64,000 bases of DNA from Bowmanella yangjiangensis (lineage in GTDB: Bacteria; Pseudomonadota; Gammaproteobacteria; Enterobacterales; Alteromonadaceae), in NCBI RefSeq assembly GCF_017255015.1, contig NZ_JAFKCS010000005.1:122859-186858 (forward strand), in the 5' to 3' direction. Each line of letters starts with the position of its first letter. Positions within the stretch are counted from its first letter, which is position 1. The position numbers were made by a program, and so were the translations under genes. The notes beneath the pieces are model-generated. The model did no database searches. It saw only the letters and a list, made by a program, of their open reading frames with translations, and had not been told where the DNA came from. Positions 47,901-55,949 of the stretch are shown one piece after another.

Positions 47901-50900
47901 TGATCGTAGTAAGCGATGACCTCATCAAGTAACGTAATACCAGCGCCTAAGTTGTCTTCTTGTTGCAAAATTGCTGCGCGTAGAGCTTTAATCCGATTCG
48001 CTAAGTGGGGAGAATTTCCCAGGTCAGCTTCATTGAAATATTGTTGAACTTTCTCAATGCCATTTTTCCATTCTGGGTTCAGAGATGAATTTTCACCAAT
48101 ACGCTCTCTTAGATATTTCTCTCTTTCATAGGCGGTAACTAAAAGCTGCGTTACTTTGTTGCCTGTTTCTGGGTTATTTGTAGTGTTTTGTAGTGTTTTT
48201 AATTCATTTAATAGCGACTGGTTTAGATCTAATGCTTGGGTAAGATTGCCCTTGTCTGCAGCAAGATCAACTTGTACACGCTTAATTCGAGCATTCAGCA
48301 AGCGAGTCTTTTGTTGCAATAAATCATCAAGCCTGTCGAAATTAACTTGGCTAATAATTAACTGAGCATTTTCAATACTCATCATTGCCAGCGGCTTGTC
48401 AAAAAAGATCCTGGCTGATTCAGCCATAGTAATTTGTGCTTCGGCCGATTCAATAAGGCTGCTAATGCCATCCAATTGGGGTTGATTAGCGTATAGTTGG
48501 GTGGATTTTTTTGCGTAGGCATGAGCCTTGTCTGTCAGGCCAAGTTCTAACGCCATTTCAGACGTCGAGGTGAGCAAACGCCCATAGCTGCTCGTAAGAT
48601 AATTCGACCCGGTAATGTCAGTCGCCAAAGTACCTAAGCGATGGTCAATTGTGGCGGCTAGTGCCATTTTTTCTGGAGCGGGGGTGTCCCACGTATCTTT
48701 GAGTTGGTCTATCACTTCGATGGCGAGTTTATCAACCGATTTAAGTGATAGATCTAATGCTGAAGAGGCTTTGTCCGATTGATTAAAGGCAATGCCGCCG
48801 CTAAATATGGCAAGTGTAGACAGCACCAATAAGAGGCCAATTGCAAACTGATATTGACGCAGTCTTTTTCGGCGGCGTGACTGGTGGTGCGCATCAGATA
48901 AAGTGATGTATTCTTGCAGTTCAGGTTGAAGCTCTGCTCGCCAATGTACCAACATATCTTGAGCTTCTGCCAGAGGTTTACCCTCTGGGAGCAGATAATC
49001 GTCGGCCTTTTTCTTATCACCTTCTTTTTGTCGCTCTTCGTTCCATCGGTTGTAGGCGTTTTCCATTCGAAAACGGGCTTGCAGAAATTCTTGTGAATCG
49101 TCTAGCCATTGCTGCAACCTGGGCCAACATCGAATGATGGCTTCATGTGCGAGCCGAATAATTGTACCTGAATCATTGTCACTGCGAGATTTGACAAGTA
49201 ACCTGGCTTGAACGAACGCTTCATGAATCCTTTCATCTTGAGCTACACCAACGGTTAATACCTTGGCGCCAAGTTTTCTCTCATGATCAATGGTTACCAG
49301 AGAACGAAATAACCTGGGGACAAGGATATCTCGCGATGTGGTTGGCAAAGATTCCCATACGGCCTCTGCACGTTTTCCCAACGCACCTGTAACACCACCA
49401 ATATTTCGGTATGAGTCAAACGTCAAAACACGGCTATCGCCCCTTTTTTCATATAGTTCCCGTAAGGTGTACTGTAGTAACGGCAGCGCATCTGGCTCTT
49501 CGAGAGCATCGCTAAGCAGATATTGGTCGAGTCTCTCGTCGGATTGGGGGTGTTTTTCAAATTGCAGGCCGGACAGCCAGGCGGGTTCGGTAATCACCCG
49601 ATGCATGTATGCAGCGCCAAGTGGCAGAACATCGTACTGACTCCCTTGTCCTTTTAGCGCCATCCACTTGGCATAGTTTTGTAGGTCTCCATAGAAATCG
49701 CTTCGTAGCGTTGCCATTACCCAAACTGAACCACTGCTTGCTAATACGCTGATAACCTGGGCAAATGCGTTTATTTCATCTTCAGTGATGGTTGGATTGC
49801 TTAGCAATTCCTCCAGCTGATCGATAAGTACAACCAGACGAACAGCACCGCCGACAGTCTCAGCTATTCTCCTTAATTCAGGGAGTAAGGTGAGTTTGAC
49901 GGCTGTAGTGGGATTCTCGCGCAGGGCCTCTATGAGGTCATTCTGAGTAATTCTGTTGTTCGCACTGTCGAACAATTCTGGCAAGGCAGTAGCTGAGGCA
50001 AGAGTTTTAACTAAACCTGTTATCAAGTCATCGGCGTATTCGCCCGGCGTCATTACCATATAGCGACACTGCGCTATGTTCGAATCGTAATGTCTTATCG
50101 CCGGGATAATACCGGCTTTTGCTAAGGAGGACTTACCGCTACCGCTGGCGCCGACGAGCAAAACAAATGCAGATCCTGCTTCATTTTGTTTTTCGAAGAG
50201 TATTTGAACCTCGGCAATTTCTTGCTCGCGACCAAAAAATATCTGCTCATGTTCAACATCAAAGCTTTCCAAACCTCGATAGGGAGAGCCTTGTTCGGCA
50301 ATATCCCAGCCTTCTTTTAGTAAATGGTCGTTTTGAAGCAGTTCATCCAGTTTGGTTTGCAAATGCACCCGCAGCCTGGCGGCGAAGCTGCTGGGCCCAT
50401 CATAGCTGGTATATGCCCTTTTATTGCTACCATCCACCTCATCATAAAAATATTCTTGTATAAATTCTTCAGCGAGACGATTTTGAATAATCGCCTCTTC
50501 AATTTGGTTGTGTGATTGTTCGAGCAAACGACGATTGAACGCTTTGTCGTCTTCCCGACGATAGGCGAGGATTGATGGCCGGCTGCCAAGCCCTCTTTCT
50601 TTGGCTTTTTCTCTAGCCTGAAGCATGAGGTCAAACTCTCGCTCCGTGCCTGATTTATATTGGCCCCCGTCCGGTCTCAATATCTTACTACCCAGCGGTG
50701 AACCAAGGCGCGACCACAAAATAAACACAGCGATATCTATGCTGCAGTCACTGTCAATTATCTGTTCAATTCCCTCCTGAAATGAAACTTCAGCATCAAG
50801 AAACATGTCCTCCCACATTACAGGTACGAGTTCTAGCTTGTGGGTGTATCGTCTTTGTAAACGACGGACGACCTCTTTGGCTCTCTCTCTCTCCTCTGCT

Positions 50901-50941
50901 ACATCACTTGGGGATGAGATGAAAATCCTTACAATCTGCAT
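44942..50941 (-). CDS. Giant DUF4062-nSTAND1 NTPase with TM segment, helical repeats and duplicated C-terminal domain
   Basis: This is a single 1999-residue ORF. Residues 1-130 form a DUF4062-type domain starting IFISSPSDVAEERERA. Residues 215-600 form an nSTAND1 P-loop NTPase: FFGREQE (235-241), Walker A GASGSGKSS (264-272), Walker B VVLIDQLEE (370-378) and LRSDFYGDL. The characteristic AHEAIIRCWPRLQQWLDD tail is at 598-615. One hydrophobic segment (about 698-720) follows an RRRKR stretch. Residues 730-1400 are helical, TPR-like. Residues 1413-1860 contain two copies of an unrecognised domain of about 215 residues. STAND proteins are ligand-triggered switches, often in immunity or programmed death; that role here is inference. 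AAGGA precedes the ATG. It lies inside the tRNA-bounded island. Confidence 0.85.
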   Translation of the reverse strand: MQIVRIFISSPSDVAEERERAKEVVRRLQRRYTHKLELVPVMWEDMFLDAEVSFQEGIEQIIDSDCSIDIAVFILWSRLGSPLGSKILRPDGGQYKSGTEREFDLMLQAREKAKERGLGSRPSILAYRREDDKAFNRRLLEQSHNQIEEAIIQNRLAEEFIQEYFYDEVDGSNKRAYTSYDGPSSFAARLRVHLQTKLDELLQNDHLLKEGWDIAEQGSPYRGLESFDVEHEQIFFGREQEIAEVQILFEKQNEAGSAFVLLVGASGSGKSSLAKAGIIPAIRHYDSNIAQCRYMVMTPGEYADDLITGLVKTLASATALPELFDSANNRITQNDLIEALRENPTTAVKLTLLPELRRIAETVGGAVRLVVLIDQLEELLSNPTITEDEINAFAQVISVLASSGSVWVMATLRSDFYGDLQNYAKWMALKGQGSQYDVLPLGAAYMHRVITEPAWLSGLQFEKHPQSDERLDQYLLSDALEEPDALPLLQYTLRELYEKRGDSRVLTFDSYRNIGGVTGALGKRAEAVWESLPTTSRDILVPRLFRSLVTIDHERKLGAKVLTVGVAQDERIHEAFVQARLLVKSRSDNDSGTIIRLAHEAIIRCWPRLQQWLDDSQEFLQARFRMENAYNRWNEERQKEGDKKKADDYLLPEGKPLAEAQDMLVHWRAELQPELQEYITLSDAHHQSRRRKRLRQYQFAIGLLLVLSTLAIFSGGIAFNQSDKASSALDLSLKSVDKLAIEVIDQLKDTWDTPAPEKMALAATIDHRLGTLATDITGSNYLTSSYGRLLTSTSEMALELGLTDKAHAYAKKSTQLYANQPQLDGISSLIESAEAQITMAESARIFFDKPLAMMSIENAQLIISQVNFDRLDDLLQQKTRLLNARIKRVQVDLAADKGNLTQALDLNQSLLNELKTLQNTTNNPETGNKVTQLLVTAYEREKYLRERIGENSSLNPEWKNGIEKVQQYFNEADLGNSPHLANRIKALRAAILQQEDNLGAGITLLDEVIAYYDQLLISDPDNRAWKKSLIDNLANHQLIADQIGLKEVTEIDALTRGALFARLREDGPIDEQTLLEQFAYHWAVTKQKINDAKQKKENEQDQKVTLFKEAQEQLLQQQMLIDLAAALGAESEQLNRLRFLHSNGRIDFYRANQQWKEAEAVLQRASLTLGTPKNDSEKIQNFWLLIDQVSLMSSQSKNVPDALFDNIFGAEKTLQTLGIKNYHASFNYLHRVRANFYHKLEDGNRTFEETLRSLNVIEQASIERPLTCNDVQNTLWSLESAIWFQKKYSGWNNLPIIERAKTIVQKIPDGLPCAKQETLINDWRSMSNILASKSNTCVGASAAKAEQQLCAEYSHLEQALRDGLTRMRNFDTTVSRYTTPNIAPFPQVSEKQARDIRNRIAALKQDGWIGKPLMSGNWQDLHGDALKDAIKYFASLEQFKNTKLEDSIAHIRQTNLTSFPEAKLLEAEYASATGLTPIVAILVTPNKVYELNDHYSSIRAAADELSIRNKDTATDYIRFYFAYIMGRHGRFIIVENEADINWLNTANKSQRDNILKLLRPIEMTHNPAREGYWTGSATMLLNDTLFTVTIDLLPSGSVIMSDQIILAEVIPVAEDYLRYTSAGYVVQQDSHDKLPSFLNSAEPSLTSMTSSVPNMKGAWRTLVGDEYRQALRRFFQAATDGLPPALFVSSEVQIKALNLPFYQDGQLLEATYMDGLGERALVTIVTLPNGVTFLNGTSPPIHHINKEQKLSLNSSEFVDIYIRFFCLYVQGDEGPFRLVESLEELPWAESVKAEDRLQVEGKIRPLTVTPDPKNSGHWLAKATVQYSNTLFEANFSIAPSGMVEMLSDEPLAENLLINPPKMTKRGLVNVKGVKRLQSIILQSNKDIYRETINITLQKPETERPSHWRELMAESLFYEMRNLKADDNAPAVLNKVIDTAINWWQSTTQTADVQAPSNVNNSRTAKLAIGLLTVALEIAKELAPELNEKIETEREKMQKG

Positions 50942-51116
50942 GCCAATTCCTTTTGTTTTTGAGCTCAGGAGTTATATAGAGAAACGCTAGTAAATGTCTG
51001 GGTGCTGTAAGCTTACTCGCCATTAAAAATTACATACATATTTAGCTGGAAGGCCTGATGGGAGAGTTACTTTTGCGAAATATATGAGTAGTTGATGAAT
51101 CACGCTAAATCCTTTT

Positions 51117-51302
51117 CTGATTACCCACAATGCTCAGTTAGCGCTTAGATAACGAATCTGAAAGCCTTATCACTTAAGGCTTGTAGCGAATCTGCATTTA
51201 TTGTTCGTGCAATCGAAGGACAGACAACTTTCCTCCAATGCCAGAAAAATAGCTACTTTCAGGACGTTATCGGTAGCATGACTAAGCATTGTGGGTAATC
51301 AG
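51117..51302. mobile_element. 186-bp element bounded by perfect 18-bp inverted repeats (MITE-like)
   Basis: CTGATTACCCACAATGCT (51117-51134) is the exact reverse complement of 51285-51302. The interior has no ORF and includes a smaller stem (AAGCCTT...AAGGCTT near 51160-51180). The immediate flanks do not give a clear target duplication. It resembles a miniature inverted-repeat element or the remains of a small transposon. Confidence 0.55.
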
Positions 51303-51476
51303 GAATCTTTCTGGTTGTTATTTGTTCACTTATATGAGTTTGCGGTACAAAAATCAACCATTCCAGCGCAAGTGGATTTATTAAGAATAAAAATGGGTGT
51401 TTCATAAGCTCGGCTTCTACCAAAATTCAGTGGATACATCTACAAAGGGGCATACTGTGTCTTAGGGGAGCGTCTA

Positions 51477-51540
51477 TGACCAAGCGAAGAATGTATTCCC
51501 ACAGTTCAAACGTGAAACCGTAGTTTTAGCCCAAGTTGGC
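51477..51540 (+). pseudogene. Truncated IS3-family OrfA start
   Basis: ATG 51477 opens MTKRRMYS. After a single-base frame change it continues PQFKRETVVLAQVG, the standard N-terminus of IS3 OrfA helix-turn-helix proteins. The sequence then jumps directly into the tRNA-Leu-like segment. About 21 codons survive. Confidence 0.6.
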
Positions 51541-51592
51541 AAAATCCGTCGATGGCAACATTGTGTCAGTTCGAGTCCGCCCCCAAGCACCA
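51541..51592 (+). pseudogene. Degenerate 3' part of tRNA-Leu(CAA), probable attachment-site copy
   Basis: These 52 bases align without gaps to the last 52 bases of the intact tRNA-Leu (28450-28501), with 45 identities by my count. They include TTCGAGTCCG and the CCA end. The 5' half of the tRNA is missing. A partial 3' tRNA copy in the same orientation is what integrating elements leave at their distal end. Confidence 0.8.
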
Positions 51593-51658
51593 TAACTTTC
51601 CCAAGATTCGGGTATACACGCCTGTGAATTAAGGTCTTATTCAGCCGTACTTGAATCT

Positions 51659-52501
51659 TTACTCTCCCCTTGATTTGCAACTGGCGACTTTGCTGCCAAT
51701 CAGGTATTCAACACGCTCTTGCTGCGAATTGACCAGATCACCTGGGATTGTCCTGTACGCCTTATATAGGGGATGGTCTGCGAGCAGTTGGGCTTCCGCC
51801 TCAGTGCCCTTAGCATTGTCGCGATAAGGTGAGATGACGCTGACATACTTAGCAAAGGCTGCGGAGAGGTTGTCGCATATATACTGATTCAATGTAGTGT
51901 GATGGCTGAGAAAGCTTTGTTGGGCAATTGCCTGATTGATTAAGTTGGGCAAAGCGCCATTGTTAAAATCAATCCCGCCTGTACTTTCACCGCCCAGCTT
52001 GAACAGCGTAGCTAAGCCGCTTTGAATCTGTGCGGTCGTGGCGGTAGAAAATTCAATAGGTGGTTGTGCTGATAGCGCTTCTTCAAGGCTTGCCAGTAAT
52101 GGTGTGAAACGTATAACAAAACAATCCCGATCCGGCGCTTTTTCGGTCATCGCATCACACACAGGCTCAGCGGCATTGACCACATCAAATAATTTCTGGT
52201 TATTGGCCGCTATGTCATCCCGCCAGAAACCAATGGCAGCAATGCGATAGTAACCCAGTGCCAGTTTGGCTTCGTTACTTTTCACGGCGGCAGTGGCGGC
52301 GTCATATGCATAAATGGCGAGCAGTTCTATGGCAGGCTTGGGCGTTCTGTCATCCTTGGCGTTGGCCTCAATTAACAGCCTTTCTAATTCACTGTCGGTG
52401 GTATTTAGGTCACTCGCCATCTCATAGCGTTCAGTGGACAGACACCCCTGCATAACTAACAGTGAGGCTGCTATTGCAGCGCTTTTTAACAGTATGTTCA
52501 T
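51659..52501 (-). CDS. Probable lipoprotein, unknown family
   Basis: This 280-residue protein has a hydrophobic N-terminus and Cys near residue 20 (LLVMQGCLST). That is close to a lipobox, though Met-Gln-Gly-Cys is not ideal. The mature part is helical (TPKPAIELLAIYAYDAAT and ALGYYRIAAIGFW look like TPR-type helices) and holds four further cysteines (VCDAMTEKAPDRDC, ICDNL, ASCKSRGE). The family is not recognised. It is the third gene of a compact unit, 18 bases after the 596-residue gene, with AAGGACG upstream. Confidence 0.65.
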   Translation of the reverse strand: MNILLKSAAIAASLLVMQGCLSTERYEMASDLNTTDSELERLLIEANAKDDRTPKPAIELLAIYAYDAATAAVKSNEAKLALGYYRIAAIGFWRDDIAANNQKLFDVVNAAEPVCDAMTEKAPDRDCFVIRFTPLLASLEEALSAQPPIEFSTATTAQIQSGLATLFKLGGESTGGIDFNNGALPNLINQAIAQQSFLSHHTTLNQYICDNLSAAFAKYVSVISPYRDNAKGTEAEAQLLADHPLYKAYRTIPGDLVNSQQERVEYLIGSKVASCKSRGE

Positions 52502-52519
52502 GGATAAAACGTCCTTATA

Positions 52520-54310
52520 TCAGTCTGCCAAAGGTAAGCCATTGGCGACAACGTCAAAGACTGTCGCCCGGATATAGGCAACTATAGTTTCGCTGCCCCA
52601 TTTAGCGGGTGAGTCATTAATGTCTGCAATTAACTCGGCAAAATAGCTATCGAGTAATGTGGGGTCTTGAACCAGCTCACTAATGTCACCAGACAAGGCC
52701 TCCAGCAGCAATTGCATGGCTGAATAGAGGGTGTAACCACGCAGCGGTAGTTGTGGTGCCTCGCTCAGCGCATTGTTGGTGAGTATGAGTAGCTGTTTTA
52801 ATGCTGTTGTGGCCAGCTGGTTGGGTATGCTGCTGTTGTCTAAACCGAATAAGCGCTGCGGATTGACGGCGGCCAGCTCGGCTGCGCTGGCTGCGATCTG
52901 GAGCCATTCATCGTTGGAAAGCAACAAGTTGTTGTCATTTGCCATGACCTCCGCGATGCCTTTGATAATTCGTTGATACTCAGGGTGGTTTGTTCCCAGC
53001 ATCGCGGGAGTGTTGGCGACTTGCTGCAGGATGATGCGCGCGTATTCAAACTGCTGTTTCTGGTTAAACAATTGCAGTCGGCGGTTCTCGGAAATTGCTT
53101 CACTTAGATCTGTGGTCATATGCTGAATGACCTCCAGCGCGACATTCTCCCAGGGTTTGTCCGGATCCAAGGCCAGCAGAAGTTCGGCTTGTTCGCCTAA
53201 AGTACCGATAACCATGGCGCAAAGGGTAACGCCGAGATTCTTATCAAAGCCTTGGTTGTTTGCCGTTTTCACTGCTGTGGCGGTATTTACCAATAAACTC
53301 GTCAGCAAGGCGGATTTGGGGTTTCCCTGCTCATCAATGAAGAGTTGGGGTTTTTCTATTGCGACCGTTAAGGCTGAGTTAAATAACGCCGTTACCCCAT
53401 GTTTGCTAAATACCGCGGCAATACTTGAACTTGCGGTGGTATTCACACTGGCATTCAGCAAAGCCTGTGTTACTGCCTGCAAGGCGGTACCATTCGCAAA
53501 CTTGTTGCCAAGAAAGTCCTGGGTATTCGACGAAAGCATGCTGAGTGCCGCCACGGCGGATGGCCCCATCAAGGCTTCGGTAAGTTTTCTATATTCAATC
53601 TGCGCTTGAAAGCTGTCAGGAAGGCTATCGTTCACTGGCTTGATTATGCCTTTCACTAACGCTTCAACATTATCGTCTTCAATGATAGTGCCGTCGTCTT
53701 CAAGCAAGGTAGTGAGGCCAGCCCTTAGAAACATGCCGAGTAGGCGGCTTTCAAAATCATGGCGACGACCCAGATCACTAACATCATCTGGGATCAGTAA
53801 GGTTAAGTTGGTGGCAAACGCCAAAATAAGGGCTTCCCCTCTACTGTTTTCCCCCATGATGGATGGATTGGCGGCAACGAATTCCAGGCCAATATCGGTA
53901 ATGGTCAGGGCAATACGGGCCCAAGCCGTTGGTGGCTGGTTGTCATGTCGCCACTGCTCTATCATTCGGCCACCAACTAACTGTTGCTTCTCATCCTCCG
54001 TGATGTCTATGAAATCTTGTGCTGAGCGAATCTCAATCATCCTGGCAATACAGGCCTGTTTGTTCACTTCAGATGGTGAGTTCCAGACAAAATCAACGGG
54101 ATCCCAGCCCTGGCTGAAAGGGGGCGTGGTTCGGAACTGTTGGTTGGCATTTAGCCACGACGTGATTTCATCTGCGATGGTCGCTCGTGGCAATCTGATG
54201 TTCGGCAGAAATATAGGCTTGTCTTCGGCGCGTTCCACGTACAAGTCGATACCGACCTGCGCAGCCCGAAGTGCTGCTTTGATGCCCGACGTGACTAACA
54301 AGATATCCAT
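52520..54310 (-). CDS. Large helical protein of unknown function
   Basis: This 596-residue protein has no clear signal or membrane segment; the start MDILLVTSGIKAALRAAQ is only weakly hydrophobic. Most of the protein is predicted helical with many Ala/Leu-rich amphipathic stretches. It has a repeated flavour of the form LLVNTATAVKTANNQG and LGVTLCAMVIGTLGEQAELLLALD. The family is not recognised. AGGGAGA is five to six bases before the ATG. It is the middle gene of the three-gene unit, 13 bases after the membrane-protein gene. Confidence 0.65.
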   Translation of the reverse strand: MDILLVTSGIKAALRAAQVGIDLYVERAEDKPIFLPNIRLPRATIADEITSWLNANQQFRTTPPFSQGWDPVDFVWNSPSEVNKQACIARMIEIRSAQDFIDITEDEKQQLVGGRMIEQWRHDNQPPTAWARIALTITDIGLEFVAANPSIMGENSRGEALILAFATNLTLLIPDDVSDLGRRHDFESRLLGMFLRAGLTTLLEDDGTIIEDDNVEALVKGIIKPVNDSLPDSFQAQIEYRKLTEALMGPSAVAALSMLSSNTQDFLGNKFANGTALQAVTQALLNASVNTTASSSIAAVFSKHGVTALFNSALTVAIEKPQLFIDEQGNPKSALLTSLLVNTATAVKTANNQGFDKNLGVTLCAMVIGTLGEQAELLLALDPDKPWENVALEVIQHMTTDLSEAISENRRLQLFNQKQQFEYARIILQQVANTPAMLGTNHPEYQRIIKGIAEVMANDNNLLLSNDEWLQIAASAAELAAVNPQRLFGLDNSSIPNQLATTALKQLLILTNNALSEAPQLPLRGYTLYSAMQLLLEALSGDISELVQDPTLLDSYFAELIADINDSPAKWGSETIVAYIRATVFDVVANGLPLAD

Positions 54311-54323
54311 TTTTTGTCTCCCT

Positions 54324-55475
54324 TTATCTGACGATTTTGCCTAACCTGATACTGCTTGGGGCGGGTGGCTTAACTGTGGTTGGTGGGTCTTTTATCATAT
54401 TCGCCGCAAGATTGGCGTTGGTAAACAATGCCAGGTAGTCCTTTGCAACTTGCTCGTCGGTTTTGCTGTCAGTCGTGGTGTTTTTTCCTGTGGCAAAATT
54501 GCTGAGTGTGTTGCGAAACAGACTGATGCGTTTAACCACATCAAACCAGAACGGGCCGCCCAGGCCGACAAGCAACCCCGTGATTACTGTTGAAAATAGC
54601 CAGGCCATCCCGGCAAATCCCCAAAAACCGACTTTTTGTGCGCTAGACTTGCAATTGGTATAGGGCTGGGGAGCTGCTAAGCGATCGCCTGGTGGATTGG
54701 CTGAAGGTTGTTGCGTTGGTGGCGTTTGGGATTCTGTGTCTGGTGTCGAGCACATCAATCCAGCCGCGGTTTGTTCAAAGTATTGCAGGACATTTCTTGA
54801 CCAGCCTACAGGCAAGTCCAATCCTTTTGACTCCTCAACGGTTTGTTTGAGCCTTTCCACTGCTGCTTGGAATGCCTCTGCATCTTCTGCATCTTTATCG
54901 AGGTGCTGCATTCTCTCTTGCTGGGCCTGAGCACTTTCCAGAATCGCTTCAGATCGAGATACCAGCGATTCTGTGAGGCCTCTGTTGTCCAGAAAGGTCT
55001 TAGTCATGGCTATCACATTGACATTCAGCAAGATGGCGGCAGCTACTCCGATAATCAGATTGTCCCGCTCGGCGAACTGTTTGAATCTGTGAGAAAAGGC
55101 GCTTCCGTAATCCTCGTAACGTCGGACGATGTCGTTGATCAGTATGTGCACTTCCGCGGTGGTTCTATTGGCTATTTGTGCGGCGATCTCGCTGGTAGCC
55201 AGTCTCTGAATAAACTGACTGGTAGATAAGGCGTGGTTTTCTTTGTTCAACCTAAGTATATGTTTGACAAAATCGTCTGAAAAATCAGCGGCTTTGGTCA
55301 ATTTGTGGTGCAGTAACGGTGTGAGTTCAGACTCATAAAAGTCCTTCAACATCAATTTGAGCCCTCTGTATCGGGTCTTCTTAAACCGATAGAGCACTTC
55401 CAGAATCATGGATGAGATAGTAGAAAAAATCAGAAAACACAGGGCGATCGCCAGGGCGACTTCCATTTCTCTCAT
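54324..55475 (-). CDS. Membrane protein of unknown function (three-gene unit)
   Basis: This protein is about 383 residues from ATG 55475 (GGCTGAGA upstream); the frame is open to 55532. It has one N-terminal membrane helix (VALAIALCFLIFSTISSMIL) and a cytoplasmic helical domain. A second helix follows (NLIIGVAAAILLNVNVIAM), then a long helical stretch (ESLVSRSEAILESAQAQQERM). The third hydrophobic segment ends GLGGPFWFDVVKRI, then a low-complexity Pro/Thr tail. I have seen the GxPFWFD motif in uncharacterised bacterial membrane proteins, but I cannot name a function. It heads the unit. Confidence 0.65.
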   Translation of the reverse strand: MREMEVALAIALCFLIFSTISSMILEVLYRFKKTRYRGLKLMLKDFYESELTPLLHHKLTKAADFSDDFVKHILRLNKENHALSTSQFIQRLATSEIAAQIANRTTAEVHILINDIVRRYEDYGSAFSHRFKQFAERDNLIIGVAAAILLNVNVIAMTKTFLDNRGLTESLVSRSEAILESAQAQQERMQHLDKDAEDAEAFQAAVERLKQTVEESKGLDLPVGWSRNVLQYFEQTAAGLMCSTPDTESQTPPTQQPSANPPGDRLAAPQPYTNCKSSAQKVGFWGFAGMAWLFSTVITGLLVGLGGPFWFDVVKRISLFRNTLSNFATGKNTTTDSKTDEQVAKDYLALFTNANLAANMIKDPPTTVKPPAPSSIRLGKIVR

Positions 55476-55778
55476 GTGCAATCTCAGCCTGCTTTTTTGC
55501 TCGAAAGTAATAGGGTAGTGTGTTTTTTGCACAGGGCAAGCGAAGTGAAAGAGATGAGTTTGCCGATGATCTGTTTATCAAAAGCGGTGTCGGTTTATCG
55601 TAGGTAAAGTGCCTTTTGCAACGACCTGAAAAAGATGTAGAAAATCTTCACAGCGCGAACAGACAAGTCGCGCCGAGAAGCATCACCGCCGTCCCTGAGT
55701 GTTATCTTTTGCCCGGCATTGTAAGGCCAGCGAGTTGCCTAACTTGTCTTGTTCAGCAGAATTGCTTTGGTAGCAGAT
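55476..55778. other. Intergenic, nothing recognised
   Basis: About 300 bases upstream of the three-gene unit. It should contain that unit's promoter, but no convincing -35/-10 pair stands out. Confidence 0.35.
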
Positions 55779-55949
55779 TTACTCGGTTAATTTACCTTTC
55801 AATTCGCTATCATAGTTATGCTCTGGAGAGCGTTCAATAAATTGCGCATACGCCGCGTTAGCCCTTTCTAACCGACCCTGTTCAAGTGACTGCAATATTA
55901 ACTGGGCATCATGTTCAGGGTGTGAAAAATGTTTGCTAATGGCATGCAT
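55779..55949 (-). CDS. Possible 56-residue protein or 3' remnant of a gene
   Basis: ATG 55949 opens MHAISKHFSHPEHDAQLIL, continuing to SELKGKLTE and a TAA at 55779. The frame reads sensibly upstream of the ATG for about a dozen codons (ACRTERELAL) before a stop. Amino-acid use is protein-like and amphipathic-helical (LEQGRLERANAAYAQFIE resembles one TPR helix pair). It may be the tail of a lost gene rather than a complete small protein. Family unknown. Confidence 0.4.
   Translation of the reverse strand: MHAISKHFSHPEHDAQLILQSLEQGRLERANAAYAQFIERSPEHNYDSELKGKLTE

Larger units (their letters stand above)
50942..51658. other. Intergenic region with MITE-like inverted repeat, IS3 start and tRNA remnant
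   Basis: There is no intact gene in 717 bases. The region holds an 18-bp perfect inverted repeat pair (51117-51302), a broken IS3 OrfA start (51477-51540) and a partial tRNA-Leu copy (51541-51592). It separates the STAND gene from a co-oriented three-gene unit and looks like a recombination scar. Confidence 0.7.

Noticed and set aside
28415-51592. Prophage
   Set aside because: No integrase, capsid, terminase, tail or lysis genes are visible, so the tRNA-bounded block is called a decayed island.
53640-54344. 234-codon plus-strand ORF opposite the 596-residue protein
   Set aside because: Ser/Arg-rich antisense composition; the minus-strand frame is longer, has a ribosome site and operon context.
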